A DNA stretch of 8,725 bases from contig JAKAMV010000373.1 of the NCBI GenBank assembly GCA_021812735.1, forward strand, positions 1 through 8,725. The letters are read 5' to 3'. Made by a program: the position numbers and the translations under genes. The first letter of the stretch is position 1, and every line of letters starts with the position of its first letter. Below the pieces are notes generated by a model, which worked only from the letters and a program-made list of their open reading frames with translations, was not told the DNA's origin and searched no databases. This DNA comes from Chloroflexota bacterium (GTDB lineage Bacteria > Chloroflexota > Limnocylindria > Limnocylindrales > CSP1-4). Below are positions 6,306-8,725 of the stretch, in pieces.

Positions 6306-7727
6306 TCAGGGCGTGGCCAGATCGCTCACGAGCTTCGCGACGTCGGGGGTGCCCCAGCCCGAGGCGGGGTCGTAGCCGGTGGCGGCGTTGAAGCCGACCG
6401 GGGTGCCGGCGAGCTGGTTGTTGCCGACGGTGATGTCGTGGAAGTCGGCGGCGTACGCCCCGCTCTCCGCGAGCTTGTAGAGCGGAGGATTGAGGAAGCC
6501 CAGCGGGCCGCGCCCGGCGCTCGCGCGGGCCTGGTTCGCGAGCGCGGCGATCGCCGCCCACTGCGGTGAGCCGGCGCTGGTGCCGCCGAAGACGACCCAC
6601 AAGGGCGTCCCGAGGGCGCTGTACGCGGCCAAGACGCCGCCATTCACCGCGGCGTTGTAGCTCACGTCGGGGATCGTGCGCGAGGAAAGGCCAAGGCCCT
6701 CCTGGTAGGAGGGCACCCCGAAGAGGAGGCTGGGCGCGCCGCCGGTCGCGGCGTCGATCGGGGCACCCTCGTTCCAGACCTGCTCACCGCCGTAGCCAGC
6801 CGGCGTGCAGCCGGAGGGCACGCCCGGGCGGGCGCCCACGCTGCAGGTGCCGCTGAACGTCACCAGGCCAGAGGAGCAGGTGCCGCCGCTGCAGTTGAGG
6901 TTCGAACTGCCGACCGCGTAGTAGGGGTTGCCCTCGGTTCCGCCGACCGCGGTGACCAGCGGGTCGGAGGCCGGGAAGCCCGCGTTGGCGACGGAGGTCC
7001 CGTTCGTCGCGCCGGAGTCCCCGGCCGAGGCGAAGACCGTGATGCCGGCCTGCTCCGCCGCCCGGTAGTTCGCCTCCGCCTGGAGGAGCTGCGCGTTGTT
7101 CGCGCGGAGGCCCGCCTCCGGTGAGCCGAAGCTCTGCGACATGATGCTGCCCGGGAACATCCGGATCGCGGCGGCCTCCACCGCGTTGATCGAGTCGCCG
7201 GCGGGCGAGGGCGCCACGTCGAGCACGATGTTGGCGCCGGGCGCGATCGCGTGCGACCACTCGACGTCGAGCGTGGTCTCTTCGCTCCAGCCCAGCTCGT
7301 CGAGCTTGGCGTTGTGCGGGTTGAAGGTGGGGCAGCCAAGCGGGCAGAGGACCTGGAACGACGGCGGCGCCGCGATGTCGAACGTCGCGTCGAAGGTGGC
7401 CAGGTCCTGCCGGATCGTCGGGCTGCCGTAGGCGTCGACGATCACGATCGTCTGGCCACCGCCATCGAGGGTGGTCGGAACGTCGTAGGCCGTGCGGATG
7501 AAGGCCGGCGAGTAGCAGATCAGCGAGACGACGGCCGGGTTGGCCGACGAGCAGTACGGGACGTCGTGGGGGACCACGCCGTTCGAGCTGACCAGCACGT
7601 GGGGCGGGTTGGCCGTGTAGATGATGTCGGCGTTCGAGGGGCCGGCGGCCAGCGCCGGGGACCCGGCGAGGGCCACGATCGACGCCGCCGCGAGCAGCGG
7701 CAGCAGGCGGAGCAGGACGTGTCGCAT
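6306..7727 (-). CDS. Secreted sedolisin (S53) family serine-carboxyl peptidase
   Basis: This is an acid-type endopeptidase of the sedolisin/kumamolisin fold, exported by the Sec route. I start it at the ATG at 7725-7727 (473 aa): GGAGGG lies 4 nt upstream, and a signal peptide begins at once, MRHVLLRLLPLLAAASIVAL with cleavage near Ala27/28. An upstream in-frame ATG would add 43 Arg/Pro/Ala-rich residues. The catalytic domain begins near residue 72 (YSPAFIRTAYDVP). The triad is Glu150 and Asp154 (EETTLDVEW) with Ser384 in GGTSAGSPQWAA; oxyanion Asp237 is in SAGDSG. A C-terminal calcium site is suggested by FHDIT (Asp431) and GYDPASGWGTPD (Asp453). Only about 45 residues lie between signal peptide and catalytic domain, so the usual ~180-residue prodomain is missing. 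Several Cys (59, 71, 128, 132, 279, 284, 295, 307) may form disulfides. The gene converges on the heme cluster and has no obvious functional link to it. Confidence 0.93.
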   Translation of the reverse strand: MRHVLLRLLPLLAAASIVALAGSPALAAGPSNADIIYTANPPHVLVSSNGVVPHDVPYCSSANPAVVSLICYSPAFIRTAYDVPTTLDGGGQTIVIVDAYGSPTIRQDLATFDATFDIAAPPSFQVLCPLGCPTFNPHNAKLDELGWSEETTLDVEWSHAIAPGANIVLDVAPSPAGDSINAVEAAAIRMFPGSIMSQSFGSPEAGLRANNAQLLQAEANYRAAEQAGITVFASAGDSGATNGTSVANAGFPASDPLVTAVGGTEGNPYYAVGSSNLNCSGGTCSSGLVTFSGTCSVGARPGVPSGCTPAGYGGEQVWNEGAPIDAATGGAPSLLFGVPSYQEGLGLSSRTIPDVSYNAAVNGGVLAAYSALGTPLWVVFGGTSAGSPQWAAIAALANQARASAGRGPLGFLNPPLYKLAESGAYAADFHDITVGNNQLAGTPVGFNAATGYDPASGWGTPDVAKLVSDLATP

Positions 7728-7731
7728 GCAA

Positions 7732-7737
7732 CCCTCC
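7732..7737 (-). promoter_or_regulatory. Ribosome binding site setting the peptidase start
   Basis: Read on the minus strand this is GGAGGG, 4 nt before the ATG at 7725-7727. It supports the signal-peptide start over the longer in-frame ATG at 7856. Confidence 0.65.
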
Positions 7738-8051
7738 AGGTGCGCCGCGGACTCGGGAACCCTGGCCCCGGATGTCCGGGCACGGTCCATCTCGCGGGCG
7801 GGCGCACCACCGGCCCCGACGGTCCAGGGTGACCGTGGCAGGGACACGCGCCCCACAGCCTCCCGCGAATGGTTCCCAGCGTACGGGTGCTCGCCCTATT
7901 GGCGAATCACGGGATCATCTCGGTGCGCATCGCCAGCCTATGGATCCCATCGCACCGTGGCCCCCCGTCGCGGTCGCGGGCTGGCTCCCCGCGTCGGGCC
8001 GGTCCGGTGGTCGGAGGCAGTACCCGCCCTGGTGCTGGGCAGGATGCTGCG

Positions 8052-8092
8052 CACAGCGCCCTGGTCTGCAAGCCTCGGAGGGGGGCGCTGTG
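8052..8092 (-). terminator. Terminator-like hairpin after the miniprotein gene
   Basis: Ten-base perfect arms, CACAGCGCCC at 8052-8061 and GGGCGCTGTG at 8083-8092, enclose a 21-nt loop. On the minus strand the hairpin starts one base after the TGA at 8094-8096, as expected for the terminator of the msrA-miniprotein transcript. No T-tract follows. Confidence 0.6.
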
Positions 8093-8093
8093 G

Positions 8094-8243
8094 TCAGCGG
8101 CCGACCAGCAGACCGCGACCTCCCGAGATCAACAGGATCAGGCCTCCGGCCCCTACCAGCGGCAGCGTGCCGATCACGATGCCCACGACCAGGACGATCG
8201 CGCCGATGGTGGCGCCCAGCCACCACGGCCCCCGCAAGTTCAA
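8094..8243 (-). CDS. Membrane miniprotein, 49 aa, TTG start
   Basis: This small frame begins with TTG at 8241-8243 and ends with TGA at 8094-8096. A perfect AAGGAG (8251-8256 on the minus strand) sits 7 nt upstream of the TTG; a second TTG two codons on is an alternative. The protein starts MNLRGPWWLGATIG and is almost wholly hydrophobic. Residues about 7-28 form one membrane helix (AIVLVVGIVIGTLPLV), and about 30-47 may form a second (GAGGLILLISGGRGLLVG), ending in Arg. Basic residues at both ends (Arg4, Arg43, Arg49) fit a helical hairpin with both ends on the cytoplasmic side. It lies 25 nt after msrA and directly before a hairpin, so msrA and this gene probably form one transcript. I do not recognise a family. 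The ribosome site, the membrane character and the flanking terminator support a real gene. Confidence 0.65.
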   Translation of the reverse strand: MNLRGPWWLGATIGAIVLVVGIVIGTLPLVGAGGLILLISGGRGLLVGR

Positions 8244-8250
8244 AGGTGAT

Positions 8251-8256
8251 CTCCTT
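8251..8256 (-). promoter_or_regulatory. Ribosome binding site of the miniprotein
   Basis: AAGGAG on the minus strand, 7 nt before the TTG at 8241-8243 and inside the 25-nt gap after the msrA stop. It is the main evidence that the short frame is translated. Confidence 0.65.
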
Positions 8257-8268
8257 GGTTGTCAGCGC

Positions 8269-8725
8269 CTAGTGACCGGCATCCTTCGCGAACAGGCCCA
8301 CCGGGCAGGCCACGCCCGTCCCGTGATCGGGACAGTACCCGTCCGGGTTCTTCGCAAGGTACTGCTGGTGGTAGCCCTCGGCGAAGTAGAACGCCGGCGC
8401 GTCGCGGATCTCGGTCGTGATCGGGCCGTAGCCGGCCGCCGCGAGCTCGCGCGCATACGCGTCGCGCGAGGTCTCGGCCTCGCGGAGCTGCCCATCCGAA
8501 TGGGTGAAGACCGCGGAGCGGTACTGCGTGCCCATGTCGTTGCCCTGGCGGTTGCCCTGCGTCGGGTCGTGGTTCTCCCAGAAGCGCCGCAGCAGCTCAC
8601 CAAAGGACACGATGCGCGGATCGAACACGACACGGACCGATTCGGCGTGTCCCGTCCGCCCGGAGCACACCTCCTCGTAGGTCGGATTGGGCGTGAACCC
8701 GCCCGCATACCCGACGGCCGTGACG
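8269..8725 (-). CDS. msrA: Peptide-methionine (S)-S-oxide reductase MsrA (partial, N-terminus beyond window)
   Basis: MsrA reduces the S-epimer of methionine sulfoxide in oxidised proteins, using thioredoxin. The last 151 residues are in the window, starting [20 protein letters not shown] and ending at a TAG (8269-8271). Hallmarks are [22 protein letters not shown], the [26 protein letters not shown] core, and [17 protein letters not shown]. The catalytic GCFW motif lies about 30 residues further upstream and is outside the window, so activity cannot be confirmed here. The C-terminal Cys residues in [15 protein letters not shown] are candidates for the resolving cysteine. No MsrB domain is fused at the C-terminus. 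An internal Met/GTG near 8670 is not the true start, because the conserved sequence continues unbroken to the window edge. The miniprotein gene follows after 25 nt. Confidence 0.97.
   Translation of the reverse strand, partial: VTAVGYAGGFTPNPTYEEVCSGRTGHAESVRVVFDPRIVSFGELLRRFWENHDPTQGNRQGNDMGTQYRSAVFTHSDGQLREAETSRDAYARELAAAGYGPITTEIRDAPAFYFAEGYHQQYLAKNPDGYCPDHGTGVACPVGLFAKDAGH

Larger units (their letters stand above)
7728..8093. other. Intergenic region upstream of the peptidase
   Basis: This 366-bp stretch holds no gene I can support. It should contain the minus-strand peptidase promoter. A weak candidate is TTCGCC (7901-7906) and TACGCT (7878-7883) on the minus strand with a 17-nt spacer, a poor consensus match. 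The former overlaps a small inverted repeat, TCGCC at 7891-7895 and GGCGA at 7901-7905, a possible operator. CCCGGA-TG-TCCGGG at 7767-7780 could form a leader hairpin about 40 nt before the start codon. The distal end carries the hairpin at 8052-8092, described separately. Plus-strand open frames here are Arg/Pro-rich with no domain-like features. Confidence 0.45.

Noticed and set aside
7728..7856. N-terminal extension of the peptidase to an ATG at 7856
   Set aside because: The 43 extra residues are Arg/Pro-rich and would bury the signal peptide. The internal ATG has a good ribosome site.
8041..8100. tRNA-like look of the stem-loop region after the miniprotein
   Set aside because: The 10-bp outer stem is too long for an acceptor stem, there is no T-loop GTTCGA-type sequence, and no four-arm fold is possible.
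1..8725. CRISPR arrays, insertion sequences, phage genes, integrases or att sites
   Set aside because: No regularly spaced repeats, transposase motifs or flanking terminal repeats were seen; all major genes are ordinary chromosomal families.

Overview
The window is a very GC-rich bacterial chromosome segment with strong G/C third-position bias and almost no mobile-element or phage character. High GC, GTG and TTG starts, a Gram-positive-style coproporphyrin heme module and a long-type TPM protein fit an uncultured Chloroflexota or an actinobacterium-like lineage. This placement is inferred from gene style only.

Layout: (1) 1-720, minus: 5' part of a secreted or membrane-anchored TPM-domain protein that runs off the left edge. 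(2) 721-1040: divergent intergenic region. (3) 1041-2003, plus: unrecognised soluble protein with two similar beta-rich halves. (4) 2181-6144, plus: a tight cluster of coproporphyrin ferrochelatase (cpfC/hemH), a radical SAM/SPASM protein, the FAD enzyme CgoX/HemY, and a small NifX/NifB-type metal-cluster-binding protein. (5) 6240-6305: two overlapping GC-rich hairpins at the junction of converging transcripts. (6) 6306-7727, minus: secreted sedolisin (S53) peptidase. (7) 7728-8093: non-coding region with a terminator-like hairpin next to the stop of the following gene. (8) 8094-8243, minus: a 49-aa TTG-started membrane miniprotein, just downstream of (9) msrA, 8269-8725, minus, whose 5' end lies outside the window.

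The core of interest is the heme cluster. CgoX would oxidise coproporphyrinogen III to coproporphyrin III, and CpfC would insert iron to give coproheme. The remaining step, decarboxylation to heme b, normally needs ChdC (HemQ), which is not in this window. The gene between them is a radical SAM enzyme with a CX3CX2C core motif and a C-terminal CX2CX5CX20C cluster motif, as in the AhbC/AhbD/NirJ heme-modifying group. This suggests a hybrid coproporphyrin-dependent pathway finished by a radical SAM enzyme. The NifX-like gene with a strong ribosome binding site at the end of the cluster may serve iron or Fe-S cluster handling. Both roles are inferences.
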